A stretch of 64,000 bases of DNA from Nageia nagi (taxonomy: Eukaryota > Pinophyta). The first letter of the stretch is position 1; every line of letters starts with the position of its first letter. The position numbers and the translations under genes were made by a program. The stretch is from contig JBITNC010000002.1 of assembly GCA_050084985.1 (NCBI GenBank), forward strand, positions 12,958,001 to 13,022,000. The letters run 5' to 3'. Of the stretch, positions 1-12,494 are shown in pieces. The notes beneath the pieces are model-generated. The model was not told the DNA's origin. It made no database searches and worked only from the letters and a program-made list of their open reading frames with translations.

Positions 1-3000
1 ATTCACTACTTCTTTTTTGCATAAGACATAATGATTTAGGAGTTTCAACCCTCTTTTATTGAGCTTGTCTAGGGTGAATTTTTATTCAAGGCTTCCACCC
101 ACATGAATTACCAATGTCATTTTGTGTGTAAGCCTTTATAGCCTAATTGTTTTCTAAATCCATCTCATATTATCCTTCATATTGGTATTCAACCAATCAT
201 ACCCCACCCTAACTAAAAATTCATTTTTTTCCTATGGATCCTTCCACCATAAAGCATTAGCTTTTTTGATATTGAAAATTAGATAGGATAGTAAGGTATT
301 AAGTAGTTTCATTCCAATTATAGTATGGAAATTATGGGCAAGAGGGAGGACCCATTTTTTCTACCCCTCAATGGTCCTTATGTAGTCTCTAACCACAGAC
401 CCAATAGTAATTTTTATCCATTCCATAGATGATCTTAGAATGGGGTCATGTGCTAGGGGTTCATTTTTTATACATATATATTTGTAAAATTGGACTCTAT
501 CCCCTTTTTCTATCTCCCATCTTGAGTTCTTCCAAAGTGTATATCAAATTTCAAGAAGCTAGTTACATAATGCAAATCCTTTAAGGGCATAAAGTAGCTA
601 AGGAAACTTCATTTACCTTAAAGGTATTTGTTTCTACAAATTCTTTCCATTCTATTTATTGGCCACTAACCAATTTCCAAACAAAGCTTTATTTTGAGGG
701 CTTTGTTCATCCAATCTATTTATCTTATACCTAGTCCACCTTTTTATTTCTACTTACATAATATTAACTAAGTAGCCAAGGATATTTTCTTCTTCTCCTC
801 CAAATATGTTCAAAGGAAATTTCAATATATTTGATCTATTTTTTTGGGCTACAAGAACTAAAATTTTAAAGACATTTCCCATATAGATAGATATGCTTTG
901 GAAGTTTACTTTGACCAACTAAATCTTTCCTAAAAAAAACTAAATATAGTCCATTTCCAACCTTCCAATTTCTTATTGAACTTTTCCATTACTCCTTTTT
1001 AAAAAATCCTTATTTACCCTTCCTTCAAATAGAGGTATTCCAAGATATATTAAGGGAAAGAATTCAATTTGATAGTTAAATATATGTGGGGTTTGATTTT
1101 TCTTTACATAGGGAGAGTTCAAGAAGAAGATTCTAGTTTTATCATAGTTTATATTTTGGTTAGTATCCCTTTCATATAATTCTAGGGTGTGTTTCAATTC
1201 CTGGGCTTCTTTGACACTAGCCTATCTAATCATGATTGTATCATCCACAAATTGATGATGCAACATTAGGTAATAATTAGGCATAAGGGTGATTCCTTCA
1301 ATTATTCTTGAGATTTTATTTTCCTTCAAACTTTTCCCTAGGGCTCCAACAAGGATAATGAACAAGTAAAGGGAAATTAGGTCCCATTTTCTTAGCCCTC
1401 TAGCTATATTAAATAATCCACATGATTCTTGATTTATTTAAAGCAAAAAAGTTACAGTTGAGGTAGATAGTTTAATCCACTTCCTTCAAGTATTCTTAAA
1501 TCCAAACTTATCTAGCACCCAATCTAAAAAGTTCCAAGACCCTAAATTATATTCCTTTTGTTATCCATCTTGATTAGCATGGTTGTATCCTTTTTAAATT
1601 TGATAGAGTGGATTACTTTGTGTATTCCAAGAATCCCATCAACTATTTATCTTCCTTTTATGAAGGCATCTTGTTCTCATGAGATGAGTTTGGGGAGGAA
1701 CCCTTGTACTCTATTTGCCAATATTTTGGTTATAACTTTGTATTAAGTGTTGTAGAGGCTAATAGGCTTGAATACCTTTAAATTGGTTTCTCCATGCACC
1801 TTTGGAATAGAACAAGGAATGTAGTATTCCAACTTCTCACAAGGGGATAATTCTCTTGGAATTCATGGATTGCTTACATTACATCTTCCCCCAAAATATC
1901 CCAAAAGGATTGAAAAACCTAAATGAGAAGCCATCCAACCTAAGGGCCTTGTATTTTCCCATAAGAGAGAGGGAAAATTCTATTTCTTCCTTAAAGAAAG
2001 GGGTAGTGAGTTTTTGGTTATCTTGATCCAAGATGAGCTATGAAATGTTATTTAGCAGTATCTCAATTGCATCTGGGTCATCATCCATTTTTGGTGTAAT
2101 AAGATTTATATAGAATTAGATAATTCTTTCTTTTAAAAGGCCTTTATTCTCAATTATATTTCCATATTCCCCTTCTATGCACTTTATGTTATTCCTATAT
2201 ATCCTTTTCATGGTGTTCATATTGAAGAATTTTATATTACAATATACTACCTCTAGTCATGAGTTGTAAGACTTATGCTTCTAATGGAATTCTTCTTGGA
2301 GTAGTATGTTGTGGTATTTTTCCTTAAGGCATCTTTCCTTGGAGGTTTTTTCTTCTAATCTTCCTACTCTTGATATTAACTCTTTAATAGTGGTTAGCTC
2401 TACTTTGATTTCTTCTTTTTATTTTTCTACATTTTGAAATACATGCATATTCTAATGTTTTAGATTTTCCTTAATATGTTTTAGTTTAGAAGCAACATGG
2501 TACATCCTAGTACCCTCCACCTCAATTCCCTACCATCTTTTAATCATTTCATGGATGCTAGGGCATGTTAACCACATTATTTCAAATCTAAAAGGGGCTC
2601 ATTTTTTCTTATATGGTACTTCTTGGAGAAGGATAGGATTATGGTCTAATTTGATCTTAGGATAAGCAATTAGGGTATTATCAAGGAACTATGAAAACTA
2701 TCCTATCAATCATAATTCATTGTTTAGTCTAGTTTGAATACAATCTCCTTCAAATTTCAAATTATTCTAAGTAAAATTAGCATCAGTGAGTTTGATATCC
2801 ATTAGCAAATTATCATTAAGAAATTATCTTAAGGCCTCAAGGTTACATTGGATATCTAGCTCCTCTCCTTTCTTCTCATGGTGGTGGAGGATTGTATTGA
2901 AGTCTCCCATAATCAGACAAGGCTAGTCAAGAAATAATCTTCTTTCTTATGATAACTTTTGGAAAGTGCATTTTATTTCCTCTAGATAATTTGGTGCATA

Positions 3001-3334
3001 AACATTCATAATTACATAGCAAAAATCAAATTTTTTAATTTTATGAAAACAAGTTAATGTATTTGTATGACATTTGAAGGGGAGGGGAAATCTGGACCTT
3101 GATTTCTTTAAGATCCTAGATCATAACCAAATCTCCAAATGCACCCTCAACTGCCCTCCAAATGAAGTTTGCATTTATCCATATCTTCCTCTTTACATAC
3201 ATAATTTGACCTTGTTTCATCTTAGATTCTTGTAACCAGTCTATTTTAGGATTGATATCCTTCTACAGATCCTAAAAGGATATCTATTTTCTGGGGTCAT
3301 TACAACCCCTAATGTTCCAACTTAATACTTTCAT
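1..3334 (-). pseudogene. L1 ORF2 remnant: AP-type endonuclease, reverse transcriptase, C-terminal region
   Basis: ORF2 of L1 elements nicks target DNA and copies the element RNA into the nick. The start at 3334 on the minus strand reads MKVLSWNIRGCNDP, the typical opening of the plant L1 endonuclease. It continues through a stop-broken stretch matching the expected N-P-R-K...F-R-D-L and L-Q-E-S-K-M blocks. The reverse transcriptase catalytic box H-Q-F-V-D-D-T is at 1240-1251. Downstream of it come the N-Y-D-K-T-R-I-F-F and Y-L-G-I-P-L blocks (about 1020-1160), which follow the active site in LINE enzymes. Stops are frequent, so no product is expected. The C-terminal third (1-800) is assigned by position only. 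Confidence 0.85.
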
Positions 3335-3618
3335 TGGGTTCGTATGATTCTGCACTTCTATAAAGTGGTTTGAGTTCCATTTACAATGTATTTCTTAGTT
3401 TTTCTTATTTGCATCTCTTTCTCTGAGGTTTGTTGTTCTTTTATCTCAAAAGGATGTCCTCCTCTTGGATTTTTGTATTACTTGATTTCCCCTCTCTAGA
3501 TTTAGTTATGCTTCTTTTCCTAATTCTTCAAACCATTTTCCCTAATACTTAATATATAACCATGTCAAAGTCTATCATCTCATCTATGTCATCCTAATTT
3601 CTCTAAGTGGCCTTTGGA

Positions 3619-4230
3619 TTATTGTCTAGTTACTTTTCCTTTGATAATCATTCCCTTCAAATATTTCAAGATGGGAAAAGGGGTTTCTTCCTTTTTTCTT
3701 AGGGAGTACTTCTTACTACTATTTTGGTTTTGACCTATATTTCCTTTTTTATTGTTTATTTTTTTGTTATTGAAATTTATTCTTTTGTCTAGGTTTTTGC
3801 ACTTAATTCCATCCATATCTTGCTTTTTTTCCTTTAGTTTCCTTAAATTTAGCTACAACTAGAGCCTCCTTATCCCTTTCATAACATTCTTGTATGTAGT
3901 GATCATATTATTTAAAGATTAGACATTGAAAGGGTATATTTTGATACACCATGTTTTGACAATTTGGATGTTAATTAATCATGAAAACTTTATGTCTAAT
4001 AATAACCAACCTAATTAAACTCTTATTTATATAATACTCTTTATTATTGAAAACTATGAAGTTGAAAATACTCAATATAATTTATAATTTTGAAGTTGTC
4101 TTAACTATCCTCCTAAATGTTTTTAAATTACCATAGTCAAGATTGATCAACTCTTGTTTATTAATGAATACATAAAGTTCAGTCCTAAACTATAAAAATA
4201 CCAAAATATTTGAATTCTAGATAAATATTA
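3619..4230 (-). pseudogene. L1 ORF1 remnant with a damaged zinc knuckle
   Basis: ORF1 of plant LINEs encodes an RNA-binding gag-like protein. At about 3888-3950 the minus strand reads Q-N-I-P-F-Q-C-L-I-F-K-stop-Y-D-H-Y-I-Q-E-C. The spacing fits a C-x2-C-x4-H-x4-C knuckle in which the second Cys has become Phe and a stop has arisen in the loop. The stretch upstream in reading direction (3960-4230) reads like the degraded basic segment before the knuckle. The 3619-3816 part is Lys/Asn-rich and lies just before ORF2. The call rests on knuckle spacing and position next to ORF2; the gene is dead. Confidence 0.6.
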
Positions 4231-4439
4231 AATATAAAATATAGAATAATCTTCCCATATGCCTCATTCAAGAAATCATATACATGCAAATGCAAATGAT
4301 AGAAAAACTATATAATAACCTAAAATTAAGAAAAGGTACCTAAGATTGTGAGTTTAATATGTTTTTAATGAAATTATATATCAAAATTTGGAGTAATTTG
4401 ATATTAAAAATTATTTAGATTATGTCTTAGAAAAACTTG

Positions 4440-4920
4440 ACTCAAAATGACCCCTCAAGCAGTAAGGGTTTTTGCAAATGGTGGGCCAAATTCATCCCAA
4501 CCTATTGTTAGTCTATCAAAACCTTAATCTTGAAGGGTGTTTTTGAGCTTAGAGATTTTATAAAAGATATAAAACTCATATGTTTAAGCAAGCAACTCTT
4601 GAAACTCTTGGATATGTTTGTGAAGATATATCATTTGATATTCATGAACAAGATCAAGTGAACTCCATTATTATAGATATTGTGTAAGGAATAAATACAA
4701 CTAATGGTAATGCTTATGTATGTCTATATAATGTAATTGATTTTACACATATAATCTTTGAGAATGAAATGGAAATAAACTACATTATGCATATTTTTCC
4801 TAATCATAAATTTGTTTCCCACCCATGACTTCATTTCCCATAGTTTAAAATTGCCATAGTATTTTAGGATAGTTTACATGTGGGGATGGTTTTAAACAAC
4901 CCTCTTGAGATATATTAGAA
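4440..4920. other. Unassigned AT-rich interval
   Basis: This stretch lies between the LINE and element A. It shows no convincing coding signal on either strand. It could be the rotted 5' part of element A or host spacer DNA. Confidence 0.4.
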
Positions 4921-4924
4921 AAAT

Positions 4925-5575
4925 TTAAAATCCTTGTAGAAGGCTATCATAAAAAAAATTTTGTAAATGGCCTTTTTGGCATGTGGTAAAAAAGAAGGAT
5001 GATTCATGGAGGATGTACCCACACTTTTGTGACCTTAATAAAGCCACTATCAAAGATAAGTTCCATATACTTGTTATTGATGAGTTATTGTGTGAATTGT
5101 ATGATACCAAATTATTTACAAAGTTTGATTTAAGAATAGAGTATCATCAAATTAAGATTAAAGAGGAAGATATTTCCAAAATGGATTTTAAAACTCATGA
5201 GGTGCTTTATAAATTTTTAGCTATTCCATATAGAATTAATAATGCAATATCTATATTTTAGAGTTTTATAAATATAATTTGTTTTATCATTGCTTGATAA
5301 ATTTGTGTTGGTATTCTTTGATGGCATATTGGTATATAATAAAACATGGTGCATTCATTTGTAACTTATGAAGAAATTTTTACATATTTTAAAAAAGGAA
5401 AAACTTTTTTATCAAAATAATACAAATGCCCTTTTAGTATTACTAAAGTTGATTACTTAAATCATATCGTATTAGTAGGAGTGAAAATGGATACTCTAGA
5501 AATCAAAGCAATGAAAGATTCACTACTTCAAAACACACTCAAAAGTATAAGTGATTTTTTGGGGATTACAATGAT
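4925..5575 (+). pseudogene. Element A reverse transcriptase remnant
   Basis: The segment at 4983-5261 is open and carries the gypsy RT blocks: V-K-K-K-D-x-S-W-R-M, D-L-N-K-A-T-I-K-D-K-F, K-F-D-L-R-x-x-Y-H-Q-I, and K-T-H-E-x-x-Y-x-F-L. After a stop the catalytic box appears at 5314-5325 as F-F-D-G instead of F-F-D-D, so the second catalytic Asp is lost. It continues through a D-Y-L-G-H-I-V-like block to a L-G-I-T-like end at 5575, where B is inserted. It is non-functional because of stops, a frameshift and the active-site change. Confidence 0.9.
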
Positions 5576-5580
5576 TACAA

Positions 5581-6858
5581 TGATCCAAAATTTGGATCAT
5601 TTTAAGAAATTAAATAACATATCTCATCATGAAGATCTTCTCTCTAGCTTTTTTATGGTTCAAACAAATCAAAATTTTGGTCCTGTATGCAGAAGTTATA
5701 AGGTTTAAAGTTTTATTAGTTTAATTAAAAATTGAAAGATAAAAAAATAAATATTAAGACACCAAAGTGGGGCCCATGCCAAAAATTACATTACTTGGTA
5801 GAATTAGTAAGTGCATGTAGTTCAAAAACTTTCAGTAGTCAACATATGGAAAATCAAGAAGGTACACATGGTAGTCTTGGATGAATGGTGCATGTGTGGA
5901 AAATGAGCTCAAAGGGGATTATGTGTGGCCAAAGCCACCCATGTGGAAGTAAAATGTGTAGACTAAGGGAGTCACCCACATAGGGAACTAACCTCTCCAC
6001 ACACCTCACTAGCTACCCCTTGTCATCGTTACAAATGTAACCCTTCAACCACCAATATTAAAAGCCCATATGATGCAACCTCCCCATTATTTTCCATGTA
6101 TCAACCACTTATTTTACCATTTTTTAAATGTATATACATTATTTGGAGGTAGATTGGGGTGTACATGGACCAAGGGAAAAGTTCTCCTCTACAAGTGCCA
6201 TATTTATTTTTCAAATTCCACAACAAGTTGCCACTTGTTAGGTGCACATTGAATCCACTCCATATTGGTGATAAAGGTGTTAAAATATTTATTTTCCTAG
6301 TTTTTATGTTTTAATTAAAGGGCCCCTATAGCATTATATCATGAAACCAACCAATGAGACTCTTAATAATGATGGTAGATAGCTCTGTATACCATTTCAT
6401 TATTTTTATTATAATATTATGCTATGAAAAATGGTGGATAGAAGCATAAAAGCATTGAAATTATTGAGAATATTTTGGAGAGGAAGAGAATTGTGAGATA
6501 GACAAGATAGAAAGGAAATGTTGTAGAATATTTAAGAGATCATTGTAAGGATATTTAAGTACATTCAAGGGATATTCTTATTGCAACATTATAGAGCCTA
6601 TTGTGAAGGTCATTATATTATATATCCCTCAATATAAGAACTTTTTAATTTTTGGGGGGTTTTATCTTGAAGGAAGGTTTTCTCTAGGGTAAAATTGGTG
6701 TATTTTGTTAGTGATGATTCTATCCCTTTTCTTACATTTTCAATTCCTTTAAAATATTATTGAATATCTTCTTTATTATAAGCACTTAGGAGTTAAGTTT
6801 AAAGTGATCTAAACTAAGTGAAATATTAAAAATTATTTCAAAGAGTTTATGGATTACA
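5581..6858 (+). repeat. 5' LTR of element B
   Basis: This is a direct repeat of 11212-12489, starting TGATCCAAAATTTGGATC and ending GGATTACA. It contains repeated landmarks such as AAGTTTTATT and AATAAATATTAAGA (about 5708-5760). Short open frames inside it (for example 6070-6252) have no family resemblance. Confidence 0.93.
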
Positions 6859-6862
6859 TTTT

Positions 6863-6874
6863 TGGTATTAGAGC
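6863..6874 (+). other. Primer-binding site of element B
   Basis: TGGTATTAGAGC lies 4 bases after the 5' LTR. It differs by one base from TGGTATCAGAGC, the common plant retrotransposon site complementary to the 3' end of initiator Met tRNA. Confidence 0.85.
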
Positions 6875-6959
6875 TCATGTTCATTATCATATTAGGAATG
6901 TGATTATATGAGATAATATTGCATGTTACAATTCTTATTCAAAATAATCTTGCATGATA

Positions 6960-8040
6960 ACTAGATCAAAGAGCAATAAGGGATAAGGTGAACTTGTGGA
7001 GGCTAATCATGAGGTTGGATTGAGAATTTAGGAAAAGGATAAAGAAGAGTGTCCATGGAGTCCAAAGAATGGGAATTTCCACCTCCTCCATTTTAAGAAA
7101 GAAATGTTACACAAGAGATAATGTAATTTAAAGGCATGTTCAAACAAATGGTGATGTAATTAGGATCACTTCAATTTCAATCCATGAAGAAAAATTGAAA
7201 TGGAGAAGGATCAAGTAAGGATCATCATGAAACCAAAGGTGATAGTTGTGAGAATAAGAATAGTAACTTTAATCCATCATTTTCTCTTAAGAATTCATCA
7301 ATTAAGTTAGAGATAAATTTTGATTTGCCTACATTATAAATTTTGATTTGCCTAAATTATGAAGAATTCCATGTAAAGAAACTTGAGTATTGGCTTAAAA
7401 AATTTATTGTAGAGTTAAAAAAATTCATGATGATAGGTAAATTATCTAATTGGATACCTTAAAGCTAGGGGGGACTAACCTCATTTGGTGGGAGATTCAT
7501 ACATGTTCAGGTCTTTACACACCTATATATACATGGAAGGATTTTGTAAAGTTTCTAAGGGAATAATTTTATCCACTTGGCTATAGAGAAAAGGAAATCA
7601 TGGAGTGGTAGAATATCTAACAAAGCAAGGGACAAAGTATTCAAGAGTACAACAAAGAATTTTGGAAGAAGGCCAACATGTTAGGTATATCTTTGGATAC
7701 TTAAGATACTCTCTTCAAGTAAATTGGTGGTTTACATAACTATTTAATACATACACTTTAAATGTTCAATCTTAGTAATTTAGATCAAGTTTGTGTGTAA
7801 GAGATTCATTTAGAGGTTAGGGGTAAATATGTACAAGATGAAGAAAGAATAAGAAGTTCATTCCTAAGCATAATTTTGAAAGAGGAAAAGGCTAAAAATA
7901 ATCTCACAAAAAAGGCTACATCCACACTACATAAAGAACATGAATCTAATCATTGTTCAAATTGTAAAAAGAAAAGGAAATCTTGAGGTAAATTATTGGA
8001 AGTTACATTCTAAACTTCATCCTAATAAGTATACATAGAA
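6960..8040 (+). pseudogene. Element B gag remnant with zinc knuckle
   Basis: Gag is the structural protein that packages element RNA. Broken frames between about 7440 and 7830 match the conserved plant gypsy gag core: T-W-x-D-F-V-K-F-L near 7535, then Y-P-L-G-Y-R-E-K-E, V-Q-E-Y, a L-G-I-S-L-D block near 7680, G-G-L-H, and L-D-x-V-C-V near 7785. A knuckle relic H-C-S-N-C-K-K-K is at about 7955-7975. It is followed in another frame by W-K-L-H-S-K-L-H-P near 8000, so there is a frameshift between the two. Many stops rule out function. Confidence 0.85.
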
Positions 8041-8139
8041 AAAGACTCAAATATTGTTCAAGTAGATGTAGAGGGAAAGTCATACACTAGTGAAAGACTT
8101 TATTGTATGTCTTTATAAGGAACTTCTAATCCATATGAT

Positions 8140-11100
8140 AAAATTAAAAGAATTAAACTTTTTCATGTAAAAGTACAAGTTAAAATAATATTTATTGATT
8201 CTTTTTTTGATCTAGGATCTTAAGATAACCTAATTGCAAAGGAATTGGTTAAGAATATTAGTTATTCTACATAGCAACATACACATCCTTACCCATTAGA
8301 ATGGGTACATGGTGATGCCAAATTGCAAGTTGTAAGATAATATTTTCTATTGACATTAATTTTAATCATGAGGTTTTCATGGATATTATGCCTTTAGATA
8401 TATGTGGAATTATCTTGGTAAGTCCTTAATTTTATGATAAAGATGCAATTTTCTACAGGGGGTAAAATAATTATAAACTCCTTATGAATGGCATAAGCTA
8501 TATGGTTAAATTTCATCAAAGAAAAAAAAAATAACTCTCATAAATATTGGTCAAGTGAAAATACTAATCAATGCATGTCAATGATTTATTATTGCAGTAG
8601 TAAGACCTCAAAATAAGGAGGTTTACATAATTCATGCTCTTGAAGGCTATGAACCTCAACATCAATATGAGGTAAGAAAAATCATAATATAATTTAATGA
8701 CCATTTTTAAGATCCAGAAGGTTTACCTCCGAATAGAGATATTTAGCATTAAATTCAACTACAGTAGGATGCAACACTTCCAAATATTATCTTGTATCAC
8801 TAATAGGTTATGGAGAGTGATGAAATTAAGAAGTAGCTTGAATAATTTCTAAATTAAGGAGTCATCCTTACAAGCATTTCACCATGTGGATCACCTATCA
8901 TGTTGGTACTAAAGAAAGATGGATCTTAACACATGTTTATAGATTATCAAGCTTTAAAAAAAAATAGTAAAGAATCAATATACTTTGCCTCACATTGATG
9001 ATAACTTTAGGATGTTATATTATTTATAAAGTTAGATCCTATAAGTGGTTATCATCAATTTAATATAAAGAAAAAGGATATTTGGAAAATTGCATTTAAA
9101 ACTAAATAAGGATTGTTTGAGTGGTTAGTTTTACTATTTAGGCACTTTAGTATGTTATAAAGCTTATTGCTAACTTTTCATATATTGCTTCACCACTTCA
9201 TGATATCATAGGAAAGAGTCATGGAATTCAATGGGGAGGCAAATAAAAAAATGCTTTGAGTTGTTGAAAATAATAATCAGAAATGATCCAATTTTTTCTT
9301 TTCCTAACCTTCAACACTCTTTTGAGATTGAGACTAATGCTAGTGACTACATCATAAGAGCAGTCTTATTACAAAATTAATGTTTGATATATTACCATTA
9401 AGAGATGTTTAGTAGTATAGTAAGAAACTACCCTACTTATGAGAAGGAGATATATGCATTGGTTCAAATTATTAAGAAATAAAAATATTATTTGATGGAA
9501 TAAGAAACTATTATTCATATTGATCATTAACCTTGATAATATTTGCAATCTCAATCTAACTTACAGTAAACTAGATAATTTCACTGAATGGTGTTCTTGC
9601 AACAATTCTATTTAGTTATCGAGTACAAGAAAGGTTCTTAAAACAAGATGGTAGATATGTTATCTCAAATGGCAATTTCCATAGTTGGATTGATTCTCCA
9701 AAATAGTTATTTGATGCATGAGGGGTACAAAGAATAATATGTTAAAGATCCTAATTTCAAGGAAGTATATCAAACACTACTTTGAGTTGATGATGATGGT
9801 AATGTTGATTATCACATTCATGATAAATTTCTTTTTCGCTTGGGTAAATATGCATTCATGTTAGTGAGATAGATAATCTCATACGAGAAGCCCACACTTA
9901 TTGCATAGGGGGTATTTTAGTATTGGTAACGATCTTACTGATTTGTAATGATATTTTTATTGGCCTAAAATACAAGAATGTGTATCCAAGTATATTATAT
10001 GTTGTGTATTATGCAATGTTACCAAGCTAAGTAATAGGAAAATTGGTCTTTACATGCCTTTTTTAATTCCTATACGACCATGGGAGAGTATTTATATGTA
10101 TTTTGTGGTTGGTTTACCTTATTCCAAAATAGGTCATAATTATTTATTTATGGTAGTTTATAATTATAGTAAAATGTGTATTTTGATTCCATGTAAAATG
10201 AGTATCATAGAAAAAGAGGAAGCTAATATATTTATTGCTAATGTATGGGTTTATTTTGGTTTTCCTACATCCATTATTTTAGATAGGGATTCCAAATTTT
10301 TTAGAATTCTTTAGACATTTTCATAGAAGAGGATGGACACTAAGTTGAAGAGGAGTATTACATTTCATCCATAGGAAGATGGAAAAATTGAGGTAGTAAA
10401 TAGAATAATGGTGCATCTTTTGAGAGGGTATTGTGGAAAGCATCCAAAGACATGGGATGAAAATTTTTGTTAAATTTAATATTCATACAATTAGGCTCTA
10501 TATTCATCAACCAATAAAACACCTTTTGAGATATATTTTAGATATTTTCCAAAATCTCCTTTTTACATAGCTTTTGCTTCTTCTAGTAATTGAGATATCA
10601 ATATTCACAATGAGGAGGATCATGTCAAGAAGTTCATTGAGAAGATTTAGTTATTTCATCAAAATGTGCATGAGTAATTACAAAAGAGTAAATCCAAATA
10701 CAACTAAAGGCATGATCACTATCATGTGGATCATAAATTTTAAGTGAGAGATCAAGTATGGCTTCACCTTAGTAAGGAAATATTACATGGTACATGAAAG
10801 AAATTGAAATGATTGAGGTATGATCCTTTTACAAATATTGCACAAATTAGTGAGAATGCTTTATATTTAGATCTATTACTATACATGCAAATATATACAA
10901 TTATGAATATTAAAAACTTAAAATTGTATGAGACAACATTGATCATAGAAGATAAGGAAGGAATTATTTTACTTTTAATTGATGACTTAGATATTGAGCA
11001 TATAGATGAGTTACCTAAGGATACAGTTTTGAAAAATAATACTAGATCATATCTTAGTGGCACACATGAGGTTTCACATATTAAATTAAAGGGCCAACAT

Positions 11101-11166
11101 CCAAAAAAGGCCAAATGGTTGGAGGTTGATCAAGTGAGGGAACTTTACCCACACCTTATTTCATAA
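8140..11166 (+). pseudogene. Element B pol remnant: protease, deleted RT, RNase H, integrase, C-terminal tail
   Basis: Protease: 8150-8460, with active site D-L-G-S (8207-8220) in place of D-S-G-S, then L-I-A-K-E-L-V and V-P-L-D-like blocks. RT starts near 8860 (V-L-K-K-D-G). At about 9120-9170 it passes from the F-E-W-L-V-L block straight to L-I-A-N-F-S, so the region that should hold Y-L-D-D is deleted. RNase H: 9240-9670 (F-E-I-E-T-N-A-S-D-Y). Integrase: 9840-10460, with R-P-W-E-S-I, I-L-D-R-D-S-K-F and D-G-K-I-E-V-V-N-R; the first catalytic Asp appears as Tyr (M-Y-F). An open tail at 10813-11166 ends W-L-E-V-D-Q-V-R-E-L-Y-P-H-L-I-S, which is usual for this gypsy group. Confidence 0.9.
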
Positions 11167-11200
11167 TATTATATTCTTTTGGAGACTAGAATATCCCTTA

Positions 11201-11211
11201 TTGGGGAGGTG
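11201..11211 (+). other. Polypurine tract of element B
   Basis: TTGGGGAGGTG lies directly before the TGATTC start of the 3' LTR, as expected of the plus-strand primer site. Confidence 0.75.
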
Positions 11212-12489
11212 TGATTCAAATTTTGGATCAATTAAAAATACTAAATAATCTATCTCATCATGAATATATCTTCTCTCTATCTTTTTAGTGCCTCAAATGG
11301 ATCGAAAATATGACCTCATATGTAGAAGTTATGAGGTTTCAAAGTTTTATTGGTTTAATTAAGAATTAAAAGAAAAAAATAAATATTAAGAGACCAAAAT
11401 GGGGTCCACACCATGAAGTAGGTTATTTCATAGAGTTAGTACGTACATGTAGTTCAAATAAGGTAAATAATCAATGTATGGAAAATCAAGAAGGTAAATG
11501 TGAAAGTCTTTAATGGATGGTACACATGTGGAAAATGAGCTTAAAGAGGGTTGTGTGTGGCCATAGCCACCCATGCACAAGTAAAAGGTGCCAACCAAGG
11601 GAGTCACCCATGTGGGGGACTGACCTAACATGTGGCAGCCTCCCCATATAGCTCACTAATTTCCCCTTATTACTAACACTAATGTGACCCTTCAACTTCT
11701 AGTCTTCACCACCCATATGGCCTCCCTTTTATTGCCCACTTCTTGACCACTCATTTGACCATTTTTTAAATGGATATGCACTATTTGGAGGTAGATGGGA
11801 TGTATGTGGCCCAAAGGGAAGGTTCTCTCCTACAAATTTCATATTGAGTTTTCAAAACCTACAATAATTTGTTACTTGTCATGTGCACATTGAATCCACT
11901 CCATATTGGCGATAAAAGTGTTAAAAGAATTATTTTTTCTACTTTGAATATTTTAATTAAAGGTAATATGGAGCCTTATATCATACAACCAACTAAGGAG
12001 ACTCTTAATAATCATGATAGATAATTCTATCTATCATTTTATCATAATAATGTGCTATAAAAGGAGGTGGATATATGCATATAAGCATGGAAATTATAGG
12101 AGATATTTTGGAGATGAAGAGAATTGTGAGATAGAGGAGGTAGAAAGATAATGTTGTAGAATATTTCAAAGAGAAATGTAGGGACATTGAAGGGTGATCA
12201 AGGTATGTTCTTATTGTAATATTATGGAGCCTATTATGAAAGAGATTATATTGTATCTCCCTCAATAAATGGAGCTTTTGGTTTCATGGGAATTTTCTCC
12301 CAAAGGAAGGGTTTCCCTAGGGTAAAATCAATTTCTTTAATGGTTGATGATTCTATATCTATTCTTGCATTTTAAATTCCTTTCAAATATTGTTGAATCT
12401 ATTCATTATTACAAGCACTTAGGAGTTAAGTGTGAAGTGGTCTAAACTAAATAAAATATTGTAAATTATTTCAAAGAGTTTATGGATCA
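11212..12489 (+). repeat. 3' LTR of element B
   Basis: This is a direct repeat of 5581-6858, starting TGATTCAAATTTTGGATC and ending GGATCA. TACAA follows immediately and matches the TACAA before the 5' LTR. Confidence 0.93.
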
Positions 12490-12494
12490 TACAA

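Larger units (their letters stand above)
1..4430 (-). mobile_element. Degenerate L1-type LINE (non-LTR retrotransposon), 3' end outside the window
   Basis: Read on the minus strand, this stretch holds the parts of a plant L1-type element in order: an ORF1 remnant with a zinc-knuckle relic (about 3.6-4.2 kb), an endonuclease start (3334), and a reverse transcriptase (about 0.8-1.9 kb). Many in-frame stops and frameshifts show an old dead copy. The 3' end (tail and target-site duplication) would lie before position 1, so it cannot be seen. The 5' boundary is approximate, because the recognisable ORF1 signal fades between 4.2 and 4.45 kb. Confidence 0.85.
5581..12489 (+). mobile_element. Element B: full-length degenerate Ty3/gypsy LTR retrotransposon with 5-bp target duplication
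   Basis: Two direct LTRs (5581-6858 and 11212-12489, both 1278 bp) bound a 4.35-kb internal region with gag and pol remnants. The target-site duplication TACAA is at 5576-5580 and 12490-12494. Both LTRs begin TGAT and end in CA. A primer-binding site close to the common TGGTATCAGAGC (initiator Met tRNA) follows the 5' LTR, and a purine tract precedes the 3' LTR. The LTRs differ by many substitutions and small indels, so the insertion is old. Pol is missing the RT catalytic block. Confidence 0.95.

Noticed and set aside
6070-6252. Possible small gene
   Set aside because: It lies wholly inside the 5' LTR of element B and is not conserved as an open frame in the 3' LTR.
10764-11114. Minus-strand frame of 116 residues
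   Set aside because: It is the shadow of the conserved C-terminal tail of element B pol on the plus strand.
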